From: Sulfurimonas sp.
GTDB lineage: Bacteria > Campylobacterota > Campylobacteria > Campylobacterales > Sulfurimonadaceae
Assembly: GCA_028689055.1 (NCBI GenBank)
Contig: JAQTWZ010000011.1
Coordinates: forward strand, 1 to 42,577
Reading direction: 5' to 3'
DNA length: 42,577 nucleotides
A program made the translations under genes and the position numbers. Of this stretch, positions 1-6,519 are shown piece by piece. The notes beneath the pieces were generated by a model. That model worked only from the letters and a program-made list of their open reading frames with translations. It searched no databases and had not been told where the DNA came from. Positions within the stretch are counted from its first letter, which is position 1, and every line of letters starts with the position of its first letter.

Positions 1-23
1 ACGCCACAAGCGGTATGAAAAGA

Positions 24-587
24 GTTATAGCCCCCTTTCTCACTCGGATACGCTATAATAAAAAGTGGTTTTTAAATCTTTTGGAATGAGTTATAGCCCC
101 CTTTCTCACTCGGATACGCTATAATTTTTTGTGTGAAGATAATGTTGGTCGTCACGTTATAGCCCCCTTTCTCACTCGGATACGCTATAATTCATTTTTT
201 AACCTAAACCCGACCGCGGAAGTTATAGCCCCCTTTCTCACTCGGATACGCTATAATTAATCTTTTAGCAACTTATGACATTCTTGAGTTATAGCCCCCT
301 TTCTCACTCGGATACGCTATAATCATGCGAGATTCTATCCTATCAACAATATTGTTATAGCCCCCTTTCTCACTCGGATACGCTATAATTGAGATAGAGA
401 TTTAACTGCTTGAGAAAATGTTATAGCCCCCTTTCTCACTCGGATACGCTATAATTAATCTTTTAACAACTTCTGTCTTTCTTGAGTTATAGCCCCCTTT
501 CTCACTCGGATACGCTATAATCATGCGAGATTCTATCCTATCAACAATATTGTTATAGCCCCCTTTCTCACTCGGATACGCTATAAT
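24..587 (+). CRISPR. Type II-C CRISPR array, nine repeats, open at the left edge
   Basis: Nine identical 36-bp repeats start at 24, 90, 156, 222, 288, 354, 420, 486 and 552. All eight complete spacers are 30 nt. Bases 1-23 are the end of another spacer or of a leader, so the array may continue outside the window. The repeat begins GTTATAGCCCCC and ends GCTATAAT, with inverted ends TTATAGC/GCTATAA. This resembles the Neisseria type II-C repeat, which carries a -10 box at its 3' end. The perfect TATAAT closing each repeat suggests that every spacer-repeat unit has its own promoter reading rightwards. crRNA polarity (+) also follows from the anti-repeat in the tracrRNA at 4973-5001. The cas genes run in the opposite direction. 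Spacer 324-353 is identical to spacer 522-551. Confidence 0.98.
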
Positions 588-754
588 ACGACTCTCCAAA
601 CCCCTCTGGGGCGTGGTTTTCTTGGGTATTTTTACCAAAAAAATCTCTTCTTTTTTATGCAAAAAATTACTCTTTTGCTGAGTTTTTTTCTCTTCTTATC
701 TAAAATATTCTTTTTTTTGATAGAATATTTTGTTTCTTTTCTACCCAAACGCAA
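588..754. other. AT-rich spacer between array and cas2
   Basis: No repeat or gene follows the last repeat. A small hairpin (CCCC-TCT-GGGG, 601-611) followed by TTTT at 617-620 could end array transcripts on the plus strand. A second hairpin (GGTA/TACC near 626-635), flanked by A on the plus strand, would place a T-run after the cas operon on the minus strand. Both are weak calls. The rest is T-rich and could be the leader or trailer of the array. Confidence 0.35.
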
Positions 755-1078
755 CTAAAAAAGCAAAAGTTGTTTCTTTTCAAGTTTCTCTTCTTCTTTT
801 TTTTCACCTACTAATGTTTCCATCTTCGAGTATTGCAGATCCGTGATAGAAACCATGCGTATATTTCCCTTTGAGGGTAGATGCTCTTTGACTCTTTTTT
901 TGTGCGTTTCTATACTGTCATCGCCCTTGCAGATACGCACATAGACCGAAAACTGCATCATGATAAACCCATCTTTGAGTAGAAATTTTCTAAAGTCTGT
1001 ATATTTTCTTTTATCTTTTTTGGTTTTTGTAGGCAGATCAAAAAATACAAATATCCACATAAACTTAGAATCGCTCAT
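755..1078 (-). CDS. cas2: CRISPR-associated protein Cas2
   Basis: The 107-residue protein has the small ferredoxin-like Cas2 fold signature, with the first strand reading MWIFVFFDLPTKTKKDKR (the acidic D after FF is the conserved Cas2 aspartate) and a following FLLKDGFIMMQFSVY segment. Cas2 dimerises and bridges two Cas1 dimers in the spacer integration complex. I chose the ATG at 1078 because it overlaps the cas1 stop (ATGA), as is usual within a cas operon. An upstream ATG at 1117 would add 13 residues unlike Cas2. The C-terminal tail is very rich in Lys and Glu. It is the last gene of the cas9-cas1-cas2 operon and points at the array. Confidence 0.95.
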   Translation of the reverse strand: MSDSKFMWIFVFFDLPTKTKKDKRKYTDFRKFLLKDGFIMMQFSVYVRICKGDDSIETHKKRVKEHLPSKGNIRMVSITDLQYSKMETLVGEKKEEEKLEKKQLLLF

Positions 1079-1968
1079 GAGAGTGAGGGCAGTTTGAGTC
1101 TTGAAACATCGTTGCATTTCATCGCGTTTACAAAACTCTGCGCCATCACATCACATAGATGCAAAAGTGTCACATCCTCACCATCAAGTCGCATCTGCAT
1201 GACAAGGACATTGATAAGTGCGGATTTGACTCCATTGCCCATGTTCGCATCTAGTTCATCTTCTTGTTCCAAGCGTTTGACGACGATATCTACCATAGGT
1301 CGCAGAGGTTCTATCATATCATCTGCAAGATTGTAGGCATTGAGTTCTGAGTGATGAAATACTCCAAAGGTAGGCAACAAACCATACGAAACCAAAGAAC
1401 GCGCAACAGCCCCGCGCACTATCGCATAACCGTAGTTAAGTGCGATATTTCTAGGGTCAAGTTTTTTTTGGTCACGGGTAAAATCATCAAAAAGCAAACC
1501 CCAATATCTTCTAGCTGCAAGCGCCTCAAGATTTTCGCTATCACCTGATTTGACTTTGTCTGTGAGAAGCTCAAGCTGGATATTGTCTATCTCAAAATAT
1601 TGGAGAGCCAAAGACTGATTGGCAATCTTCTGTGTGATGATTTTTTGCCATATCTGTTTTTTGAGAGGGAGCTTCATCGCTATCTGGATATGTGCTATCT
1701 GAGAAAGGCGTGAGTGCTGGTGAAAGGGGATAAAAGAGCCGTTTGGTATGTGATAATTATCGCAACTAAAAAGAGCGATATTTTTCTCCGCACACATACT
1801 CAAAAGTGCAGTTGTCATCGTGGCTTGGTTATTCTCAAGCACGATGACGGTGATATCTTCAAGAGCCACCGTGATACGCTCTGCATCTTTTGGCTCATAA
1901 ACAAGCTGCAAATCTTTCATGCTCAACCGACAAGGTTTTGTGACTAAGATAGTTCTCCATCCGCTCAT
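1075..1968 (-). CDS. cas1: CRISPR-associated endonuclease Cas1
   Basis: This is the 297-residue integrase that inserts new spacers at the leader-repeat junction. The type II-style N-terminus (MSGWRTILVTKPCRL) is followed by a beta domain. The alpha-helical catalytic domain has the conserved segment around EALAARRYWGLLF (metal-binding Glu), then YGYAIVRGAVARSLVSYGLLPTFGVFH with the catalytic His of the FHHSELN motif, and NLADDMIEPLRPMVD with the last acidic ligand. Length is normal for the family. It starts 9 bp after the cas9 stop and overlaps cas2 by 4 bp. There is no csn2 or cas4, which fits subtype II-C. Confidence 0.97.
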   Translation of the reverse strand: MSGWRTILVTKPCRLSMKDLQLVYEPKDAERITVALEDITVIVLENNQATMTTALLSMCAEKNIALFSCDNYHIPNGSFIPFHQHSRLSQIAHIQIAMKLPLKKQIWQKIITQKIANQSLALQYFEIDNIQLELLTDKVKSGDSENLEALAARRYWGLLFDDFTRDQKKLDPRNIALNYGYAIVRGAVARSLVSYGLLPTFGVFHHSELNAYNLADDMIEPLRPMVDIVVKRLEQEDELDANMGNGVKSALINVLVMQMRLDGEDVTLLHLCDVMAQSFVNAMKCNDVSRLKLPSLS

Positions 1969-1977
1969 GTAGCACTC

Positions 1978-4926
1978 CTAGATTTTGTTTTTTCTCGCTG
2001 CTTTTGTCTCTTTGATACTTCCTTGGCGTTTTTCGTTTTTGACTTCTACATAGTTGCCAAGAGCATCGACTTGATATTTTTTGATGAAGACTAGATTTTG
2101 AGAGCCAAGTAAAAATTCTTCGTCTCCTTTATGATTTTTGAATAAGATTTGTCCTGTTCCACTATGCGCACTATCAAAATATCCCAAAACCTGCACAGAC
2201 TCTTTCGTAGCCGTCTTTTTTGTCTTCACTTCTATCAAGTCACTTTTATAAAATGAAAACTTAAACGCATATTCTGCATCCATCTCCAACCATGGCTTAT
2301 TTCCAGCGACTATAGCTTTATTTGGGAGTTTTTCTTGCACAAAGTCACTGACATAGATAGGAACGAGATAGTATTTTTTGGTTTTGATATGCTCAAAAAG
2401 ATCAACCCTTGGCATAGAATCATTTTTTGCCAAACCGTGTTTGAGTTTGACATGGTTGGTAACACTGCCTCCTTTGAGATAGTCAATCTTTCCTTTTTCT
2501 TTTTTGACACCCAAAGTCACGGGACTAAATACTGTCGCTTCATGAGCGGCTCCGCCGACTTTGCGTCGCGGCATTTGTGAGACAAATATCTTTGCTACAC
2601 TCTCTTTGACTTGTGTGCCAAACTCTTCAAGAGGCGTTTCAAATCTGAGAAACTTTGCCTTTTCCTCTTTTGATTTGTAGATATATGCTTCGCGTTGGGC
2701 AGAAACGCTGGAGAGCTTTTGCACCTGAGATTGTGTTGCAAACGCAAGGATGATAGCATCTTCCGCATGATGGAGGTGGTTGTCTCTGTTTTTATCTCCT
2801 ACTCCCCATTTGTAACGCAGTTGCGTTGTGAGCATACCATTCATTGTAAAAATATGGCGTTTCATTTTAGACTCTTTAAACGCGATATGCGCTTCCATAT
2901 AATTTTTGACAAACTTTGATATATAGGAAGTGTCGTTTTTATTTCTCTCACGAAAAGCTATTTCACTACTCTCATCAAAGTTTGTTTTGAGAAGTCTGTT
3001 TTGTTTTGCCTGTTTGATATTTTTGTAGGACTTTACTCTTTGTACAAATACATCAAATCTCTCTTTGCTCATATACTCAAAAGGTGTTTTATTGCCCTTG
3101 TTTTGATTTTCTTTTGTAAAACAAAGAACTTTATTGTTGAGTGAATCATCAAGAGAACGGCTATATGGCAAGATATGATCCACTTGTGTAGCCAAATCAT
3201 CCATCAGATGATGCGGTCGTATCTCCTCGCCGCTATAGATACAAAATCCTCCCTGCTCACTCCATAATCTGAACTTCAAAAGCTCTTTTGCGTTTGGCTC
3301 ATGTCCCAAAATCTCTTCTGCATGAACTTTTGCTTCTTCTTTGATATCCCGAAACTTATCCTGCTCTTTTTTGATTTTGGCTCTGTCGTCATGAGACTTT
3401 TTGATATCTCTCGTAAATTCTATATGTATGGCATCCAATGCTCCATACTTTCGGGCTATAGCGTTATAAACAAGTCGCATTTGTGCCACTGCGCGTTTGA
3501 CAACTGGATTTGTCATCTCTATATTTTCCTGCTCATTTAGTGGTGGTAATTGGAGCGTTTTTTCACCCTGAAACATCGCCTGAAAATCATAACCAACATT
3601 TTTGCAAGCTTTATCGTAGTCGTAACCTTTTTGAAGTTCAGGAATGATTTTTTGTAGAGCTTTTGTACTTAAATGTCCAAAACCTGAAAAAGAAAGCCCT
3701 AAAAGTGTATGAGCTGCTTTTTCGCTCTGTACTACTTTAGTAAGCTGTTTCAAACTCTCTTTGTCGTCTTTTTCTGTACTCAAAATCCTAGCAATCTCAT
3801 CCAAAATCTCATAATCATTTTCTATATTTTGCCAATAAAGATTGTCCGCTTCTTGGACTGCTTTTTGTATCTTTTGATATGCACTAAAATCTACTAAGAT
3901 AGCACCCTCAGGGTCTTTTATCTCACCTGTTTTATGATCATGATACGTCAAACCTTTTATCTTCATCTCTTTATATTGAGGGAAAAGCTTTTTAAATGAT
4001 TTGTATGTAAACTTACTTGTAGTTTTGGCTTTATGAAATATTTGCTCGATTTGCTCAAAGGTAAGAGGCATATCATCGCCATCATCAGTATTAACTCTGA
4101 GATTTTTAAGTTTTTGCAGAGCACGAAATATCTCATAAGTATAAGAACTTTTAGCGGCTCTTTTTTCTCCTACTTCAAAAGGACAATTTGCGACCATACC
4201 AGCTACAGATTTTAAACTTCTCTGCTCAAACGCAATCGTTTTAAAGTTTTCCAACATATCTTCGCTTACCAAAGTGCTACCAAACTCTTTTTGTTTGGAA
4301 AAAATAATTTTTATCTCATCAATAAGCATACTTCTGGCTACGGAATTTTCATAATTTAGATTGCCTTCACTATCTTTTCCATTGCGTTTTTTATTTTTAT
4401 TAGAGATATATTCTCCGATTGTTGCGTACTTTTTACTTTCCAATATCTCTTTATTATGACTGATACCAGATAAAACTGCTTTGCCTTCACTATCAGTAGG
4501 CTCTTCACTTTTTCTGTTTGAAGCATAACCTCTATGCTTGGTCAAATGAATCATCACTCTTGAGAGTTCTTGATTATTCAAAAGCCGATAAAGAGCATCG
4601 CGTCTCAACTGCCAAACATCAAGTCGTTTGCTATTGCCTACAAAAAGGTTTTCAAGCTCATCTTTTGTAATGATATTATTTTGAATCAAAAGTCTTTTTA
4701 CAGCCCGAAGTTTTTGCGCTTTTCTTTTAATAGTCCTTCTCGCACTTCGTGCTTCACGCCTTGGCAATGCCAAAGATTTTCCATCTTTTGGATGTTCTGC
4801 TATCGTAAAAATTCTAACGCCACTCTCTATTATTTTACTATTTTGGATGTTTTCATCATCAACATTGACCAGTGCCCAACCGATAGAAGTAATCCCTAAA
4901 TCTAAACCCAATATTATTTTTGACAT
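1978..4926 (-). CDS. cas9: Compact type II-C Cas9 endonuclease
   Basis: The 982-residue protein matches the size of the small C. jejuni enzyme (984 residues). The domains read in order. RuvC-I is GLDLGITSIGWA with catalytic D9. The arginine-rich bridge helix is at about 53-82. A helical recognition lobe spans roughly 90-470. RuvC-II has HIEFTRD with E503. HNH spans about 550-625, with QVDHILP (D583, H584) and KENQNKGN (N607). RuvC-III is HLHHAEDA with H719/H720 and D723. A wedge and PAM-interacting C-terminus follows from about 770. All nuclease residues are present, so it should cut both strands. The PAM cannot be predicted from sequence alone. A Shine-Dalgarno AAAGGA lies 8-9 nt before the ATG. 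Confidence 0.98.
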   Translation of the reverse strand: MSKIILGLDLGITSIGWALVNVDDENIQNSKIIESGVRIFTIAEHPKDGKSLALPRREARSARRTIKRKAQKLRAVKRLLIQNNIITKDELENLFVGNSKRLDVWQLRRDALYRLLNNQELSRVMIHLTKHRGYASNRKSEEPTDSEGKAVLSGISHNKEILESKKYATIGEYISNKNKKRNGKDSEGNLNYENSVARSMLIDEIKIIFSKQKEFGSTLVSEDMLENFKTIAFEQRSLKSVAGMVANCPFEVGEKRAAKSSYTYEIFRALQKLKNLRVNTDDGDDMPLTFEQIEQIFHKAKTTSKFTYKSFKKLFPQYKEMKIKGLTYHDHKTGEIKDPEGAILVDFSAYQKIQKAVQEADNLYWQNIENDYEILDEIARILSTEKDDKESLKQLTKVVQSEKAAHTLLGLSFSGFGHLSTKALQKIIPELQKGYDYDKACKNVGYDFQAMFQGEKTLQLPPLNEQENIEMTNPVVKRAVAQMRLVYNAIARKYGALDAIHIEFTRDIKKSHDDRAKIKKEQDKFRDIKEEAKVHAEEILGHEPNAKELLKFRLWSEQGGFCIYSGEEIRPHHLMDDLATQVDHILPYSRSLDDSLNNKVLCFTKENQNKGNKTPFEYMSKERFDVFVQRVKSYKNIKQAKQNRLLKTNFDESSEIAFRERNKNDTSYISKFVKNYMEAHIAFKESKMKRHIFTMNGMLTTQLRYKWGVGDKNRDNHLHHAEDAIILAFATQSQVQKLSSVSAQREAYIYKSKEEKAKFLRFETPLEEFGTQVKESVAKIFVSQMPRRKVGGAAHEATVFSPVTLGVKKEKGKIDYLKGGSVTNHVKLKHGLAKNDSMPRVDLFEHIKTKKYYLVPIYVSDFVQEKLPNKAIVAGNKPWLEMDAEYAFKFSFYKSDLIEVKTKKTATKESVQVLGYFDSAHSGTGQILFKNHKGDEEFLLGSQNLVFIKKYQVDALGNYVEVKNEKRQGSIKETKAARKNKI

Positions 4927-4949
4927 TTCAATTTCCTTTAATGGAAAAA

Positions 4950-4955
4950 ATTATA
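4950..4955 (-). promoter_or_regulatory. Extended -10 box of the cas9 operon
   Basis: Read on the minus strand the sequence is TGATATAAT, an extended -10 element with a perfect TATAAT about 24 bp before the cas9 ATG. No good -35 is seen. It overlaps the likely -10 region of the divergent tracrRNA. Confidence 0.55.
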
Positions 4956-4965
4956 TCATAACAAT

Positions 4966-5074
4966 GATAGTTTATCCGAGTGAGAAACGAATGGGCTATA
5001 ATAAACAGGTTGCGGTTCCTGTGCAAGGCTCTGACTCTAAGTCATCCTCAATCCACCGCACTCTTTCTTTTTTT
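4966..5074 (+). ncRNA. tracrRNA
   Basis: The anti-repeat is visible directly. TATCCGAGTGAGAAA (4973-4987) is the exact complement of repeat bases 13-27, and GGGCTATAA (4993-5001) is the complement of repeat bases 2-10. They are separated by a bulge (CGAAT in the tracrRNA against CC in the repeat). The tail has a hairpin ACAGG/CCTGT (5005-5009/5018-5022) whose loop holds TGCGG (5011-5015). That loop can pair with CCGCA at 5056-5060. A further TGACT-CTA-AGTCA hairpin lies at 5032-5044. This loop-to-3'-end pairing mirrors the C. jejuni tracrRNA fold. A T-rich tract at 5064-5074 is the likely terminator. The 5' end is estimated from a TATCAT box at 4954-4959. The RNA diverges from cas9. Confidence 0.88.
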
Positions 5075-5294
5075 CATCTACCATCAAGCATAATACTTTT
5101 TCAGACTTATCATTTCTACATTGCAAAAAATTTTTATCGAAAAAAAAGAACATAAAAGCTAAAAAGCAAAAAGAGTTGAATATAAAGATAATTTTAGGAT
5201 ATTAACACTGCGTTTAGTAAAATATTTGATTATTTTGTATGAAGGTTATGCGAAAAAAGCTTACCCCATAAATCTTGATTATGCGTACAAAAGC

Positions 5295-5310
5295 GTGTAT
5301 AATCATACAC
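5295..5310 (+). promoter_or_regulatory. Promoter and palindromic operator of the toxin-antitoxin pair
   Basis: The inverted repeat GTGTAT-AATC-ATACAC overlaps an extended -10 box (TATAAT, 5298-5303) about 25 bp before the antitoxin ATG. A palindrome on the -10 box is what autorepression by a RHH antitoxin needs. That the antitoxin binds it is inference. Confidence 0.6.
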
Positions 5311-5328
5311 ATAAAAGGAAGTGACACT

Positions 5329-5547
5329 ATGAATACTGTAAGATTAAACATAACCCTGCCATCTGCTGTAAATGATGATATAAATCGTTACGCTGAAGAA
5401 CTACATGAGAAAAAAAGCCATATTATAGCTTCTGCTCTAGCTATGTATTTTGATTATCTTGATTTAAAAGTAGCTGAAAAAAGATTATCTGAAGATGATG
5501 GAGTAAGATATTCTATAGATGAAGTATTTGAAGATTTAGGTTTATAG
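5329..5547 (+). CDS. RHH (CopG-like) antitoxin
   Basis: The 72-residue protein opens with a ribbon-helix-helix motif: a beta strand with alternating residues (NTVRLNITLPSAVNDD), helix A (INRYAEEL) and helix B (KKSHIIASALAMYFDYL). It ends with an acidic tail that would bind the toxin. RHH antitoxins bind DNA as dimers and repress their own promoter. The start at 5329 follows AAGGAAG at a good distance. An earlier ATG at 5275 would read through the promoter and operator. The toxin gene begins 1 nt after its stop codon, so the two are translationally coupled. Confidence 0.82.
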   Translation: MNTVRLNITLPSAVNDDINRYAEELHEKKSHIIASALAMYFDYLDLKVAEKRLSEDDGVRYSIDEVFEDLGL

Positions 5548-5548
5548 T

Positions 5549-5833
5549 TTGTTTATTCTAAGTTTTACAAATCCATCAAAAAAAGATTTAAAAAAAATCG
5601 ATAAATCTAATCAGCTTTTTATCAAAAATTCTTTAATTGAATTTATTACAAATTTCGATAACGATTATGAAATATCACTTATACAAAACGGCACTATCAA
5701 AAAACTCAAAGGACAAAGTGAAGATATATATCGTTTAAAACTTCGCTCTTATAGAGTTATTTATAAAAAAGAAAATGGTTTTTTGATAATTTTAGTTTTA
5801 AGCATAACTACTCGTGAGGGTGCATACAGATAG
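5549..5833 (+). CDS. RelE/ParE-family toxin
   Basis: The 94-residue basic protein has the family pattern: an N-terminal strand (FILSFTNPSKKDLKKI), two helices, a central loop with KLKGQSEDIYRLKLRSYRVIYK and a C-terminal strand ending in TTREGAYR. The LRSYRVIY motif carries the Arg/Tyr residues typical of ribosome-dependent RelE RNases and ParE gyrase toxins. Sequence alone does not separate these two activities. Translation appears to start at TTG 5549, just after the antitoxin stop, with no AUG nearby. A weak start would keep toxin below antitoxin. Confidence 0.8.
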   Translation: MFILSFTNPSKKDLKKIDKSNQLFIKNSLIEFITNFDNDYEISLIQNGTIKKLKGQSEDIYRLKLRSYRVIYKKENGFLIILVLSITTREGAYR

Positions 5834-5866
5834 GTTCTAAAAAAACTTATGCTAAAAATGATAATT

Positions 5867-5895
5867 TTGACATATTATTTTTACTTTGATATACT
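5867..5895 (+). promoter_or_regulatory. Near-consensus sigma-70 promoter
   Basis: TTGACA (5867-5872), a 17-bp spacer and TATACT (5890-5895) form an almost perfect housekeeping promoter. No start codon with a ribosome site follows, which points to a non-coding transcript starting near 5902. Confidence 0.65.
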
Positions 5896-5901
5896 TCTTT
5901 T

Positions 5902-5985
5902 GTTATTCAAATTATCCCCTTTCTGACTAACTACCAGATGTAAGAGAGATTAGGCTAAGGCTTTCGGGTCTTAGCCTTTTTTTTT
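5902..5985 (+). ncRNA. Candidate small RNA of about 84 nt
   Basis: The segment lies between the strong promoter at 5867-5895 and the intrinsic terminator at 5952-5985 and has no reading frame worth naming. Near its 5' end the bases TTAT..CCCCTTTCT.ACT (5912-5928) resemble bases 2-20 of the CRISPR repeat, with a three-base gap and one mismatch. I do not recognise the family. It could be a regulatory RNA, possibly one that pairs with the tracrRNA, or a leader whose gene has been lost. Confidence 0.45.
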
Positions 5986-6048
5986 GCCTTTTTTTTGGCT
6001 TAGGTTGGGGTGGGAGTGGACTCTCTTATATTTGGAGATAATTTGAAT
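5905..6048. repeat. Imperfect inverted repeat around the small RNA
   Basis: ATTCAAATTATC (5905-5916) is the exact inverse complement of 6037-6048, and the match extends to CC/GG with one mismatch. A second inverted word, TAAGAGAG/CTCTCTTA, lies at 5941-5948 and 6021-6028. The spacing between the words differs on the two sides, so this is either two diverged opposing copies or a bulged long hairpin. Confidence 0.6.
5952..5985 (+). terminator. Strong intrinsic terminator
   Basis: The stem AGGCTAAG/CTTAGCCT (5952-5959/5970-5977) continues through a G-T and a C-G pair to a TTCG-type loop and is followed by a run of nine T from 5977. It would stop plus-strand transcription from the promoter at 5867 and read-through from the toxin gene. 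Confidence 0.8.
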
Positions 6049-6317
6049 CAACGCCTTATAGTAGTCTTTTTAATTTTGATGGTGTTCGCACCCGCTCTTT
6101 ATTAATCAAAACAGAGGGATTAGTTACCCCTCTGGCTACTATTATACTTCCATAGGTATGCAAATACTCAAATGGTCTTTGATGTGTATGTAAATTATAT
6201 AGAAAATTTCAATAGTAATTTTGATAGAAGTATTGAGATTTATATCTAGTTCGGGGGTGTGCTAGAATTTTTGTAATTTTTGAAAAGGTGCTTGAAAGTG
6301 CCTAAAATAGGTCTTCG

Positions 6318-6407
6318 TGGTGGACGAGGAGAGGTTCGAACTCTCGGTACCGTTACCAGTACGCATCCTTAGCAGGGATGTGGTTTCAGCCGCTCACCCA
6401 CTCGTCC
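6318..6407 (-). tRNA. tRNA-Ser (anticodon GCU)
   Basis: Read on the minus strand it folds as a class II tRNA. The acceptor GGACGAG pairs with CTCGTCC. The anticodon stem CATCC/GGATG encloses the loop CTGCTAA with anticodon GCT. A long variable arm follows, then the T stem GAGAG/CTCTC with TTCGAAC. CCA is encoded at 6320-6318. Its 3' end faces the CRISPR and toxin-antitoxin segment, the side where integrative elements usually sit. The discriminator base reads A rather than the usual G of serine tRNAs. Confidence 0.96.
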
Positions 6408-6519
6408 ATTTGAAGACCGTGATTATATTAGAGTTATCATAATATAAAGCTTAAAAAAGTAAAGATAGCGAACTTTAATATCTTTACGATAATATTTTCA
6501 ATTCATACAAGGAAATGAC

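Larger units (their letters stand above)
5834..6317. other. Gene-free stretch between toxin and tRNA-Ser
   Basis: I see no convincing protein gene in these 484 bp. The stretch holds a consensus promoter (5867-5895), a candidate small RNA with terminator (5902-5985), an inverted repeat pair (5905-5916/6037-6048) and two further hairpins. One hairpin is TTTTGAT/ATCAAAA at 6074-6080/6105-6111 enclosing GGTG-TTCG-CACC. The other is CAGAGGG/CCCTCTG at 6112-6118/6128-6134. So much stem-forming sequence in an AT-rich spacer suggests structured RNA or the remains of a mobile element. Confidence 0.5.

Noticed and set aside
1-23. Array leader at the left edge
   Set aside because: Only 23 bases are visible. 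They may equally be the end of another 30-nt spacer.
402-662. An 86-codon minus-strand frame with repeated IIAYPSEKGGYN peptide
   Set aside because: It is the CRISPR repeats read as protein. The 66-bp period of repeat plus spacer keeps the frame open.
4847-5155. A plus-strand frame of 102 codons over the cas9 start
   Set aside because: It overlaps cas9 in antisense and then covers the tracrRNA. It has no ribosome site and no protein-like composition.
6056-6202. Minus-strand open frame of about 50 codons ending RVRTPSKLKRLL
   Set aside because: There is no usable start codon or ribosome site, and it lies across the hairpins at 6074-6134. It could be the tail of a lost gene but cannot be supported.
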